Under the pieces are notes generated by a model that did not search any database, was not told the DNA's origin, and saw only the letters and a program-made list of their open reading frames with translations. Below are positions 1 through 11,358 of a stretch of DNA of 64,000 bases, piece after piece. The number at the start of each line of letters is the position of its first letter. Position 1 is the stretch's first letter. Location: the NCBI GenBank assembly GCA_911728435.2, contig OU452204.1:14384001-14448000 (forward strand), read 5' to 3'. This stretch comes from Apoderus coryli (taxonomy: Eukaryota > Arthropoda > Insecta > Coleoptera > Attelabidae). Both the position numbers and the translations under genes were made by a program.

Positions 1-540
1 ACCAACTTGCAAAAGAGGGCGCAAACGCTCCGTTCTGCGGCCCGAAACCCATGTTTGGCCTTCCAAAAAGCCATATGAAGGAAGAACTTCGGAGATGGGA
101 AAAGGAACAACTTATGTCCTACTGGACAAACACTCCAGGCCTAAGACAATCAAAAAGGTTTATCAAACCTTCAGAGGCCAACGCAGGGAAGATTATCCAA
201 CTGGAGAGAAGCGACCTAAGGCGAATTACAGGCCTTTTTACGGGACACCACCCAGTAAAGTACCATCTCAAAAAGATGGGCCTAACCGAGGACAACACTT
301 GTCGGTTTTGCGAAGACGCAACAGAGACAACAGAACCCGTGCTCTGTGAATGAATGGCACTTTTCTGCAAAAGGCTAAAACACCTTGGAGGGGTGACCGT
401 AACACCCGACGAGGCAAGGAATTTAGCCCCCAGAGAAATCATCAACTTTATGAAAAGCTGGGCAATTCATAGATTAGAGTCATTCACAAAAAATCTTCTG
501 CAGGTCGAAGTGAGGGGAGGCCAAACCGCCTAACCGACTC
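1..540 (+). mobile_element. LINE fragment, C-terminal part of a Jockey/R1/I-type ORF2
   Basis: The plus strand encodes a tail typical of insect LINE ORF2 proteins. A helix-rich stretch with GHHPVKYHLKKMGL is followed by a cysteine/histidine cluster (CRFC, then a degenerate 'ETTEPVLCE') that matches the C-terminal zinc-knuckle region of Jockey, R1 and I elements. The frame is open for about 100 codons from position 51 and then stops at the degenerate end of the knuckle. The fragment is cut at the window's left edge and cannot encode a working enzyme. The clade is not certain. Confidence 0.75.
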
Positions 541-552
541 CGATAAAACAAT

Positions 553-1052
553 CTACAATCTACACAAACTAGCTCTTCTCTGTATGTCCTCGTTGGTCAC
601 ATGATCAACCCACGATACTCTCAGCATTCGTCGCAGGCTCCACATCTCGAAGGCCTCAAGTTTGTTGATAATTGCTGTTTTCAACATCCATGCCTCGACT
701 CCGTACAAGAGAACGGACCAGACGTAGCACTTTACCATCCAATATCTGAGACTGAGTCTTAAGAACGTTGTTCGAGATTGCTCGATTCTGGATTTTATTT
801 CCTGATCTGGGTCCCATTTTTGGTTGATCATGCATCCCGAGTATTTAAATTCAGTGATTTGTTCAATGCTCGCTCCATTTATGGATTTTGTGGTATTCGG
901 AGTATCGTTTCTACTAATGGCCATACATTTGGTTTGATGGATGTTAATTTTCAGACCCAATCTTTGACTTTCTTCATGAACCTTATCCAGTTGTGTTTGT
1001 AGATCATTTGCACTACCGCTAATATCACGTTATCATCCGCAAATCGAATATT
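553..1052 (-). mobile_element. LINE reverse transcriptase fragment (RTE/'endonuclease-reverse transcriptase' type)
   Basis: Read on the minus strand, this encodes the middle and C-terminal part of a reverse transcriptase. The catalytic box IRFADDNVILA is at about 1020-1050, followed by 'GLKINIHQTKCMAI', a connection region (EFKYSGCMIN) and the 'LYGVEAWMLK...LEAFEMWSLRRMLRVSW' segment typical of RTE-like insect elements. There is at least one frame break between the FADD box and the long ORF at 960-553. It lies tail-to-tail with the previous fragment and is dead. Confidence 0.8.
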
Positions 1053-1065
1053 TTTTTCATAAAAT

Positions 1066-1091
1066 GGCCTGTCTTTTTGAAACACCCTGTA
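1066..1091 (-). repeat. Terminal sequence of a mariner/Tc1-like DNA transposon
   Basis: The minus strand begins TACAGGGTGTTTCAAAAAGA. The same style of end (TACAGTGTGTTTCAGAAAGA) occurs at 7551 beside a recognisable transposase remnant, so both look like termini of one transposon family. No transposase is found next to this copy. Confidence 0.5.
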
Positions 1092-1400
1092 TAAGTATTA
1101 TAAGAAATTCCTTGTGTATTTATTGTTGCTCCGCGTTAATAACAATAATTAATGACAATAGCCACAAATGTGGTTTTGTGTGGAAGCGCGTCTCCAAAAA
1201 CCGTCAATTTTATATTATATAAAGTTAGTCATCACTTGGTGCATTTTAAAATCAAAAGTCACCCAATTGCCCATCTGACATTGTCAAATAATCATAACAA
1301 AAATTATTCTTTCGATTGAAAACACTCCAAATTTTTTGTGTCTTGTACAATTAAGCTATACATAAAACAACAAATATGAACTGAAATACAAAAAACATAT

Positions 1401-4400
1401 ATGAAAATCATGCCGTGTTTGTCAAGGATAAGACCCAAGCTTCTTTTGATGAAAATACCAAAATATGTATCACCACGATTTTGTTCATCTGAGAAACAAA
1501 AAGAACCACCACATAGAGCTGAAAGACGATTGAATACAATCTGGAAACTGAGTGGTTTAGCAGCAGCTATTTTAACTTCATATATTCTGGTCAAAAGAAG
1601 TTACAATCAGAAAGATACCTTGCTTGTTAGCGATGTAATTGGTAAGGCTTATTTAATATAAACCTTTAGCCTATAATAATTCTAAAAGTAAATATGACAA
1701 AATCAAGAGGAGATTTTGGACGTATATAATAACTCTAATTTTCTTTTACATAATAGATTGCGAGGGTTTTAGCAATAATTGCGCAACTGGTGAAAAACGT
1801 AGATATAAATTTCCCAAATGTGATTTATCGCTGTATCGTGTCACAAGTGGGATTCGAACCCAACATCTCCCGATTGCCGGTCAGCTGTTCTAACCAATTG
1901 AACTACCATGGCACATAGTAGAAATTTCTTTCAGTCCGTATACATTAACGCCTTTTCTGTGTGCAGTGCTACGTTGAGATCTTTAAATTATAGACGACAC
2001 AAACTACACACTGCCACAATGCATTGATACTTCTCATTGCAGGCTGCAAACACCAGATAAATGACACGGTAATTTTTTTCAGTTCGTATACAATATTAGT
2101 TTATTTCATGTTTCTATATTTATATTATTAATAACATTAGTCGTTCATCTGTCTTGCTCTCACAGATTGAGTTCCAGGTTTGTCCAATAAATGTTGAGAC
2201 CTGGAACTGGAGTTTTTCTTCCCGATTAATGAGTCCCTAGGCCATTTGATGCAGGTCTCCCGAGAGGGCGGCTTTTCTTAATTGATTTTAACAGAGTTTC
2301 CCAACTGCTTCGCGATTAGTATTGAGCCTTGGTTTGGGCTTGTGATATTGTAATGTTGTACTGGTAATTAGTTTAGTTAGATATCTAAGTGTTTGTCACG
2401 CCTGTTTCTTGTTATTTTGGTATTTTAATAATGGACTTTGTCCGTAAATAAATAAATAAAATAAATTAAAATTCTAGACAAAAAACGTGAACGTCTCCTT
2501 GATCGCGTAGGACCAAACTCGCCAAACTCCTCAATCATCAGTGAATTAGACAAAGAGAATTCGCTTAGAGAAAAATATAACTTTATCAAACATGTTGTAA
2601 ATGATTGTGCTGGAGCAGTTTTTTACTTGGAGTTACGTGATCCGCACAAACGTGATCCTGAAACTGGTGAACCGCTTGTAACCTCAAATGGATCAGGATT
2701 TATCATCAGTGAAGATGGTTGGGCGTTGACTAATGCCCATGTAGTGCTTAATAAACCTCAGTCAACAATTTCTGCAATAATGAGAGATGGTAAGGATTTT
2801 TTAATAGTATAGTAGTGAATGAAATTAGTGTACTTGGAACTTGGAAGGTTACCTTTGCCGATTAACTGCAAAGGACGTGTAGCTCTCAAAAAAATATATA
2901 AGTACTTATGAAATATAATTTAGTAAAATTCAAGTAGGTATATTTATTTCAATACATGGTGTCCCACGTATGCAACATGTATCCAAATTTTATTTTAAAT
3001 CATGTATCTTATTTATTAAGTATCTACGCAATTCAAATGATTTAAATTAATTGATTATAGAATAGTATTGTACTCCTGCTTACCCTTAGGCACTTCCAAC
3101 AAGTTTTGATGACTTAATAAATCGTCCCTGTATATAGCCATGATTTTCAAGCATCAAATCAAAATTATCGTCGTTTCGCATTCCAAATAATAATTGTTGT
3201 AGATATACGTTTATTTATTCAAGTATAATTGTCAGTTGGACAATGGCAGAGCGGATTTTACCTAGAATATGACCCCATATCTACGGGATGATTAATGATG
3301 GAGAGGTCATTACACCCCTAATAATAAATCCTTTTCCAGTCTTTTGACTGTGATTGAATGGCACAATTTAACATGCAAAATATGTTTGAAAATGAAAACA
3401 AAAAATTATTTTGCCTCGAATTTTTCATAGTAAGTATTATGGTTTCTAAATACAAGGAAATATCGCAACATCCTAGTCCGGAAAATGATTGAGACGCTAC
3501 TATTAGTAAGAAAAATGAGGTGAATGGAAGTTTTGATGTATTTTTTCTTCGTTTATTCTTGAACCGTAATCCTATTTTTTTCAGCTGGTTTTTCTTGGGA
3601 TGTTCGGTACTTATATTATATATTTTTATTTCAAAACTTTTTTTTTTAAAACAAATACATTATCCATTTTTATTTTCGTCACATTAATTAAATAAAATGA
3701 CAACAAACGACGTTTCGTTACTAATTAGTAACTTCTTCAGGTTTGATACAATCTTTTCTGATACTCGTATAATAATAATAATAATAATATTTATTTCAGG
3801 TGTATAACAAAATACAGTTAGGTAAATCTTAATTCGCTAAGTTACAGAAACTTGTCAGCAATTACGATAATCTAATTAATTTGTATTTTACACAGTGAGA
3901 ATACTTATACATATATATGATTTATTAAACAATAAAGAAAGAAAAACTAAAAGAAAAATTCAAAATCAAAACAACAAAAGCCATATAAAACAAACAAAAT
4001 ACAAATACAGATAGATATCCAGTGTAATAAACTAAACCCTTTTAACAAGGCTTTATTTAACTAGAATGCAGCATAACGTATGACATTTAAATATAAATAT
4101 GACATTATATGAATGACAACAACTAAATACTAGTATTGAACGTATAACAATAATAAAAGAGTTAGACAGGATGAACTGAATATTATAACATTCACCCCCC
4201 TTTTTTTAAAACATAATCATTTAGATAATTGGGTGTTTTCTTCTCGCGAGTACCTACTTCGTCTGAGTGTAGTGTCTGTTTGTTGAGAATCGTCAACTTC
4301 TATGTCTTCAACTACTTCAGGTACCCGATCAGTGATATTTTATTATTATTTAACTAGAATGCAGCATAACGTATGACATTTAACTATAAATATGACATTA

Positions 4401-7400
4401 TTTGAATGACAACAACTAAATAATAGTATTGAACGTATAACAATAATAAACGAGTTAGACTGGATGAACTGAATATTATAACATCCAGCCAGCATCAACT
4501 TGTAACTATTTCATTTTCGTCAAAATCCAGAAGCCACTCATTTAATATTCTCGGAAATTTTTTGAGTCTTTGTTAGACTTAATTATCATTATATATAGTT
4601 ACCCACTATATACTGCGCCTAATATTCCCAGCTCCGCCTGTCAGAGATACCTTCAGCTCGACATGCATATAAATTTTATTAGGATCATACCACAACTCCG
4701 TTTGGCGAGCAAAGTATTCCTCAGTTTGTCTGTTCGTGGTATAACTTATCAGATCCAGTGTGAGGAGATTTGTAGTGTGTGTAATCTAAAAGTCAACCAA
4801 TCTATCCAGCATGTTTTGTTCGAATGTGTCCCCTTGTCATGTATCAATGAGAGTTCCGAGTATTTCCTTAGATCGTATCTCGACTTCAAGACTGAACTGT
4901 CTAAAAGTAATACTAAGTCAATTAAGACGATATGTTATCACATTGAAAATGTATTGAAGTTACGCTCCTTCTTTATTGATGAATAGTGGTTAATTATTAT
5001 GATATTAAGTATCTAGTAGTATGCATTTTTTTGTTTTTTTTTTAATTGTTATTTTCTTTCTCGTATTTTATATAAAACAATTAACTATTAATTTTCAGGG
5101 TAATAGCACGGTATGTAATAGTATAATATATTTTATATGCATTGGTTAGTGTTTGGTAGTTATGGTTGTTGTTGATTGTATTTATAATAGATATTTTTGT
5201 TTTTGTTCTAAATTTTGCATTGTACACAAACATTTGGCTGTAAATTTGTAAAAAAAAATTTATAAGCAAATAAATTGAATTGACTTAATTATTTTAAATA
5301 GATAAATATTACATAATATATTATTTTAGATATTTATGTCGGTTAAAGTATAGAAAAGTTGTACAATTTAAATGCCTTTTAAATGGTGTTTTCTAAAGTA
5401 AACAAACATTAGCCGTTTTCGAGGATTTTTGAAAAAACGATGTTTTGCGATTATAGTTTTTATTTATTTCTGGATTTATTTTTGCAGATACTCGTATAAT
5501 AACATGAAAAGAACTTTCTCATTGTTACTTTTTGAGAAGAAAAATATAGGATTTACAAATTTTTACTACGACGTTTTGATTTTGAAAAACCATCATCAAC
5601 GGCCCTGGATTTTTTTTATTACATTTAAATCAACTTTTAATTCAAAAATAGGTGGTTTAACACATGTAATGGTTTAAACAAGTTTTCAGTGATTTCAGCC
5701 GTTATTTAAAATTATTCAAGAAAAATCGCACTTAACTTACTGAATGCAGAGTAGTAAGTTTTGCAAAAACATTCTTTCGTCGTTACTCACAATTATTTAT
5801 TATTATTTGACAATTTATTTCTGTCTCAGTACAACATTTTATTTTGTACGCAGTTTTTTAAATTTAGATGAAATTTTTGAGCTTTTTGCGGTTATTAAAA
5901 AAAAACGCCTTTCTCAGATGAATGTTTTATGTAATAATAATCTTTTAAATTAAATCAATTCGAAATTGCATTGCCTAAGTAAGTGGGTAGGTATACCTGA
6001 TAATAATCTTACTTTTTGTAGTGAATTTACAATATAAATGGAAATTTATTTTGGAAATTCACGTGTAGGTATAATTATTATTGAACTTCCAACAAAAATT
6101 ATTTAGGTTTTACATTTCACTCAAAGTTTTATTTTAATCATTGTTCGGAAACTGTAAGTTCCGTTCTCTAGCAAAACATCTCATAAAATATCGACGACGG
6201 ATAGTTTTGCGAAAAACATTTTCCTTCCAGCTATAAACAAAAACGGGCTCACAAGAGTTTAATTAGTTTCTCGACGTTAATTTGATGAAAATTAATTATT
6301 ATACCTACTTTATTATACGTATGAAAACGACGCATTGACGGAGAATATGGATGCAGTAACAAAGATGATGGATATTGAAGAAAAATGTTTTTTAACCTAT
6401 GGACTATCAATTTGAATAACCGGATTACAAAAAACATTTAAATCTAGTTTACTATTACCTGATTTGTGTCAAAGCAACATTTTTAAAGTGACTCATTATT
6501 TCATTTCTGCATATAAAAGATAGTTGATTTTTCAGGTAAAACTTACAAAGTTAGAGTAGAAGACGCTGATATGAACATCGATTTGGCTTTATTGAAAATT
6601 GAAACCGGCGAAAAACTACCATGCTTGCAATTTGGGGAATCTGGTGATACTTCAGTTGGTGAATGGGTGGTCGCTCTCGGAAGTCCCTTGTCGCTTAGTA
6701 ACTCGGTGACAGTGGGAATAGTAAGACAACTTTATTTTAACATTCTTTAAATATACTATAAACTTATGTACCTACAAAATACGCACGTACATACTTCCAT
6801 CGGGTGTGCCTCAAGGGTCACATCTGGGACCTCGTTCTTTCAATATCTACATGAATTTCTTTGAGCAACTTTTTAATATTTAAATTGACGTAGTAATCCA
6901 TGTCATGCAGTTGAGTATAATATAATTACAATAAAACAATGCACGTCGTCTCCACCAATATATTTAATTATTTAAAATGGGACATGTTTCGGAGTCGCCT
7001 CCATACTAGTCAAAGAATCTCTGCCTATACAAACTTTTCAATAATGTTCTAATAAGGCTGAAGATGGAGCGTCTCCGAAACATGTCCCTTTATTTTAAAT
7101 ACTTAAATATATTGGTGGAGACCATGTGCATTGTTTTATTGTAATTTTTAATATTTGCTTGTGATCTAAAGTTTTATACCATTGTTCACAGCCTATGCAA
7201 CCGATTCTCAAAACGTTCAGGCAGATCTTATCACATCACACCATTTAATTATCTCCGCTCCAGGAACGTATTTTTTGTAGACGTTTGACGCATTTTGGGG
7301 CTACATGAGAACTCACTCAGACGTCTTTTTGTAAATAGTCTTATTTCTTCTCTTTTTTAACTGTACAGGTACAGTTACTGATATTTGATTTGCTCACAAT

Positions 7401-10400
7401 TTGATGGATAGGATAGTTTTTGGCTTGGGATACAGAAACACCTTTATATAAATTAACATTTTCTGCTGACCGTCTCGGAAGCTCTACAAACTTTGGTTTT
7501 ATGAATACATAATGCACTTGGCACTAGCTTTGTAATCTTTGATTTGATATACAGTGTGTTTCAGAAAGACATGGCCAAATTGCTAGATGTAATAGAACTA
7601 CTTAAAATAAGTGTAGCTTGTTATATGAATTTTTGCCGAAGGGGTCTTCCTTTTCGAGATACAGGGAATTAAAAATATATTTTAAGTTTATTAAGACATA
7701 AAAATACAGACAAAAAATAAAAAATTACACTAAAACAAAATAACTGAAAATGTAAAGATTTATAAAATTAGTATGTACACTGTTTTCATTAGATGCTCAA
7801 AATGTCCCCCATTTTCACAAACGCATAATCGAATCCGCTTTCCTAGAGAATACATTAAAGGATTATCCATTAAGGCAACTCAAACCTCGTTTGTAGGTCT
7901 TCCACATAATTAAGTTCAGAGGCATACACCTTTTCTTTAAGGTAATTCCAAACAGTAAAATATAGCGGGTTGAGATCAGGCAATCGACGAGGCCAATGAA
8001 TTGGAACATCAGCACTCTGGCCTATACACATTGGGAAAATGTTCACTTAACCACCTTCTAGGCGCTCTACTAAAATGTGGTTGAGCACCATCATGCATAA
8101 AAAACATAGCTGCATGCTCGCTCGTCTAATTGATATATCTGCCAAAATTTCTAATAAATCATTCTGCAGAAATTTGAGATCTTGAGAGAAAATATGGACC
8201 ATAGGCAGTTATAGATTTAATTTATACGCGATAACTAACCAATAAACGGGGACTTACCTTAATGTTCGATGGTTGGTCTGATGGGCTGGCCAGCACGGTT
8301 ATTGATAGTTTTCCAATTTCCACATTCACAACAAGTACACAAACATTCCAAAAAATTAAGCTTGAAAAAGTGAAAATAAATTCACGAAACGTTGGTGGAT
8401 TTTGATTGAGTGTTGTGACTTTATTTCACCCTACAACCCACTAATGCGTTTTTAAAAATTACACAAACTTTCACAGGATGCGGTTTTTTTGGTTTTACTA
8501 CAAATTAGTACACGAGACGCTAAATCACACCACTATAGCTGAGAATTTATTTTGAAGTAAGTTTATTGTAAAGATAAAGATGCGGTGCGCTCATCGACAG
8601 CTTGTCTTTAGGCCAAATACGCGCAAAAATTTAAATTTAACAAATAAAAGAGAAATAGGTACTTTGATTAATCTCTATATAGAAATTAGAAATGAATGAA
8701 TAGGGTGCAGATATTTTGGGAAGAAATAAATTTTAAGGAAAAGTACATACAATACGAGTGGACGCGACATACATTAATTTTAAATGAAAAATAATTTCGT
8801 GGCATAGCGGACAATTAAATTATTTTTCATTTTATAATTAATTTTAAATGTGTGTTGATAATGAGTCACTCGTTTTACCATAGAATTTTATTCCGACCAA
8901 GAGCATTGTGGAAAGTGAACATCCCTTGCCGTGTAAAGATAGCTTCGTCAGTAAACAGAATATTATTCAAGCAACGCGCATGAGCTGCTTGTTCGAGTAA
9001 AAATTCGCAGAATATGAGTCTCTGAGGGAAATCATTTGGCAATAGTTCCTGAACTTGTCTGCAATGATACGGATGTATCTCATACCTACTTTGCAAACAT
9101 ATTTGTAGCCGCATATGACTTTCTTCTAAGAATTTAACACCAATAGCATATGTATTAATAAACTTAAAATATCTTGGAAACGGTACATCCTAGCGGTTTT
9201 TTCAAAGAGGCAGGTTACACCACTGGCAGAACAAGGTAAAATTCTCGTTGTGAACAGGCAATCTCAGAATTATTCAATTTATTATGTGCTATTTACTGCA
9301 TCGGGAATCAATAGCCTTTTTACGTCTTTATTTATCTACTGTTTTACAAACACATATATTCAAACTGTAACTGAATACATATGAAACTCCAATGTAACTG
9401 AATTGAAACAAGTTTTATTAACTAGAAGATAGACAAGATTTACACTTTGCACTTTTACGTTTTTCAAAAAAACAAAATTATTCAGACAGAACTTGGGCTG
9501 CAAGCATTATGATACAAAACAATTAAGGCGCAAACAGACTGTTATCACGTGTTGTCACATCAGCAAAATCTGTCATGCTGTCATGCCTTAAAAACAGACT
9601 GTATAACACCGCAGATCATCTTTATTACATATTTTGTATTTGTCATGAAGGAAAGTGAAGTTTGTAGCTCGACGAGTGCGAAGAAGAAATCGAAAGTTTC
9701 ATATATATCCCTACACATAGGCGTAACCAAGGGAAAAAATTTGAATAAGATCATTTAGAAATTGAATAAAAATTTCCCATAATTCTGATTAAAACCAAAA
9801 GTGACAAGTGCGAGCACTTCTTCCAAAAATTGTTCTTTCAAATTTTATTGAATTTATGCGAGACTTTTGGTTCTCACAGTATATTGTCTAATAGGTAAGT
9901 TGCGTGGACCGTCCAGCTGAAGAATTGGGGTTAAAGAACTATTCCATGACGTACATACAAACGGATGCCAGCATCACATTCGGAAACTCTGGTGGTCCAT
10001 TGGTGAACTTGGACGGAAATGTAATCGGGATTAACAATCTCCGATTAACTTCCGGCATATCGTTCGCTATACCAATTGGTAGGTTAACGACAGGGTAGTA
10101 TGTTACGTGGTGGTTTATATTTAGAACTTGATGTAAACTTGTTTATTAGGTACAATACAACTGAGTAACAATTATTCTAGGATGCTGTTCAATCAATCCT
10201 GTATTTCTTGTTTTTCCAGAGTACGTGAAAAAATTTTTGGAAAATGGCAAGTATAGAATAAAAAATGCAAAAAATACAGGAATATCTGGTAAAACACTCT
10301 TTGGGATAACTACGATATCCATCACACCAGATTTATTAACTGATCTGATTCGAGAAAATCAAAATATACCAGATGTGTCTCAAGGACTGCTGGTTTGGAA

Positions 10401-11041
10401 AATTATTCCCGGATCACCAGCATATGTGTAAGTAGTAAATTATAAAGCCAAATAGTATGTCTATATGCACAACTTTGAAATGTAATTTAATGTTTATATG
10501 TAAAATAGTTGGGAAAAAAACTACAAATTTTATTTTAAAAAAATACCTACTACAAATAATTTTTTTAAAATCCATAATCACACCTGCAAAATTAGCTGAA
10601 CGGTCAAAATTTACTCTAAGTTAACATCCATTTTCTGTTAAACCGTGATATTGAGATGACTGTTTTTAGAAATGTAGGTTTGATCTATAGTTCATTATAA
10701 GCAATTGGTTCTTATGTCATATACAGAGGTAAAGATAAAGTAATGTTTTCTTGCTAATTTTTGGAGCAACCATCTCAATATGTTACAGCAGGGTTCAAGA
10801 GAAAATGGATGTTAAACTTTGAGCGATCGGCTAATTTTGCCGGTGTGATTAGGTATATCAAAGTCACTGTTTTAGTTGTGGTCTGGAAGTGGGCGATATA
10901 ATCACCCACGTAAATGGAGTACCAATTAAGAAATCCTCTGAACTATACGAGTTAACAAATACTTCGCAGGATAGTGTGGAAATAAATGTTATTCACAAAG
11001 GGAAAGAAAAGAGACTCAAAATTTCTATAAAATCTATTTAA
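1401..11041 (+). CDS. HTRA2: HTRA2/Omi mitochondrial serine protease
   Basis: Six exons, joined in frame: 1401-1641, 2478-2789, 6536-6720, 9895-10078, 10220-10427, 10876-11041 (431 residues). The N-terminus is basic and mitochondrial-targeting-like, followed by a single membrane segment (about residues 49-64). The trypsin-like domain carries the full triad: His168 in TNAHVV, Asp200 in NIDLALLKI and Ser278 in GNSGGP. A PDZ domain (about 320-430, with [13 protein letters not shown]) ends the protein. This order is diagnostic of HtrA2, the intermembrane-space quality-control protease. I see no obvious AVPS-like IAP-binding tetrapeptide after the membrane segment. Introns 2 and 3 (3.7 and 3.2 kb) are filled with transposons, and the intron 1 acceptor abuts a LINE tail. 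AATAAA lies at 11106, 65 bp past the stop. Confidence 0.95.
1838..1914 (-). repeat. tRNA-derived SINE head (or decayed tRNA) in HTRA2 intron 1
   Basis: The minus strand reads like a tRNA. A D-arm GTTC/GAAC is followed by an anticodon-loop region and a perfect B-box (GGGTTCGAATCCC). The acceptor stem pairs GTGCCA with TGACAC with one mismatch. The anticodon stem has mismatches and U33 is replaced by C, so a working tRNA is unlikely. A tRNA-derived SINE promoter or a tRNA pseudogene fits best. The SINE body, if present, would lie at lower coordinates. Confidence 0.55.
2150..2470 (+). mobile_element. 5'-truncated LINE 3' UTR with (TAAA)n tail in HTRA2 intron 1
   Basis: A moderately GC-rich, non-coding stretch ends in 'aatggactttgtccgt' followed by (taaa)n at about 2444-2470, the usual 3' end of an insect non-LTR element. 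The left boundary is approximate. The tail ends less than 10 bp from the HTRA2 exon 2 acceptor at 2476-2477, so the element now forms the 3' end of the intron. Confidence 0.6.
3709..3740 (-). other. Hammerhead-like module of a Penelope-like element
   Basis: On the minus strand CTGAAGA (3740-3734) is followed by 17 bases containing the perfect hairpin GTTAC-taatta-GTAAC and then GAAACG. CTGANGA + stem + GAAA is the conserved core of hammerhead ribozymes, which Penelope-like elements carry in their pseudo-LTRs. Stem I and III pairing was not established, so this is a candidate only. Confidence 0.4.
3765..3793 (+). repeat. (TAA)n microsatellite
   Basis: About nine uninterrupted TAA units in HTRA2 intron 2, followed by 'tatttatttcagg'. 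Such runs often mark the 3' tail of an inserted LINE. Confidence 0.85.
4023..4483 (-). mobile_element. Internally deleted Ty1/copia LTR element with 5-bp target duplication
   Basis: Two direct repeats (4023-4190, about 168 bp; about 4343-4483, about 140 bp) bracket 150 bp of internal DNA. On the minus strand the repeats begin TGTTATAA; the complete one ends TTATTACA and contains AATAAA, as an LTR should. The internal part encodes a short acidic stretch ([15 protein letters not shown]) ending with basic residues, like the linker in copia Pol, followed by an A-rich/G6 polypurine tract directly before the 3' LTR. TCCAG flanks both sides (4018-4022 and 4484-4488). The 5' LTR has lost its 3' end together with nearly all of gag-pol. 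Confidence 0.85.
4570..4986 (+). mobile_element. LINE ORF2 C-terminal fragment in HTRA2 intron 2
   Basis: A 138-codon open stretch. Its central part ([14 protein letters not shown], then [19 protein letters not shown]) is the C-terminal Cys-Cys-His-Cys knuckle region of an insect LINE. It ends in a stop near a T-rich 3' region. The N-terminal part of the ORF is probably read-through from flanking DNA. It is truncated at the 5' side. Confidence 0.7.
5000..6500. other. AT-rich intron sequence with no recognisable feature
   Basis: This part of HTRA2 intron 2 is AT-rich. Its short open frames (5429-5677, 5744-5953) have low-complexity, Phe/Ile/Asn-rich translations and no family resemblance. I see nothing else in it. 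Confidence 0.6.
6795..6885 (+). mobile_element. Short LINE reverse transcriptase fragment
   Basis: The plus strand encodes [20 protein letters not shown], which is the conserved RT palm motif [18 protein letters not shown] with substitutions. Only about 30 codons remain before a stop, so this is a small relic in HTRA2 intron 3. Confidence 0.8.
6923..7150. repeat. Imperfect inverted repeat with Penelope-like module
   Basis: Arms of about 75-80 bp (about 6923-6999 and 7066-7150) are reverse complements with a few mismatches. Both contain CCGAAACATGTCCC and 'atatattggtggaga'. The plus strand at 7058-7081 reads CTGAAGA, a 12-base insert with stem GGAG/CTCC, then GAAAC, a hammerhead-like core. 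The roughly 65-bp loop is unique. Two Penelope-like pseudo-LTR pieces in opposite orientation would explain it. Confidence 0.55.
7551..9117 (-). mobile_element. Degenerate mariner/Tc1 (IS630-DDE_3) transposon
   Basis: The minus strand encodes two parts of one transposase. The first is at 9114-8875 ([19 protein letters not shown], then [17 protein letters not shown], which holds the second catalytic Asp). The second is at about 8030-7790 ([20 protein letters not shown], then '[13 protein letters not shown]'), where the usual SPDLTPLDF third-Asp motif has its last Asp replaced by Tyr. Stops and a non-homologous stretch lie between them. The element ends at 7551 in TACAGTGTGTTTCAGAAAGA. It is inactive and lies in HTRA2 intron 3. 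Confidence 0.8.
10577..10849. mobile_element. TA-flanked MITE (Tc1/mariner-type), copy 1
   Basis: 273 bp with terminal inverted repeats of about 20 bp (ATCACACCTGCAAAATTAGC and its complement, one mismatch), continued by longer subterminal inverted repeats around ACATCCATTTTCT. It is flanked by TA at 10575-10576 and 10850-10851, the Tc1/mariner target duplication. It fills most of HTRA2 intron 5 and ends 24 bp before the acceptor of the last exon. A second copy is at 61191. Confidence 0.85.
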
Positions 11042-11358
11042 CTGTAATGTTAATTTTACTTGGTATTTTAAACATGAAACTGTTATTGTGTTAGGCAATG
11101 AAATTAATAAAACTAACTTATTGTGACACCACTAGGTTTCTTTTTTACAGATACGTATCTACCTACTTAATATAAAATTATTATATGTATATCACATTTT
11201 ATACAGAACATCTTCTATAAATATAGGTATGTGTATATTTTGTTCAACTTCTTACATTTATATACTTAGTATAGTTTCTCTGAAAAACAAATCACAAATA
11301 ATTCAGTTTTTCAATCATAACTAAATACCTAATTTATATGTAAGTGTAAGGTTACCGT

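Noticed and set aside
1838..1914. A functional tRNA gene on the minus strand
   Set aside because: The acceptor and anticodon stems have mismatches and position 33 is not U; only the D-arm and B-box are convincing. Kept as a SINE/tRNA-derived repeat.
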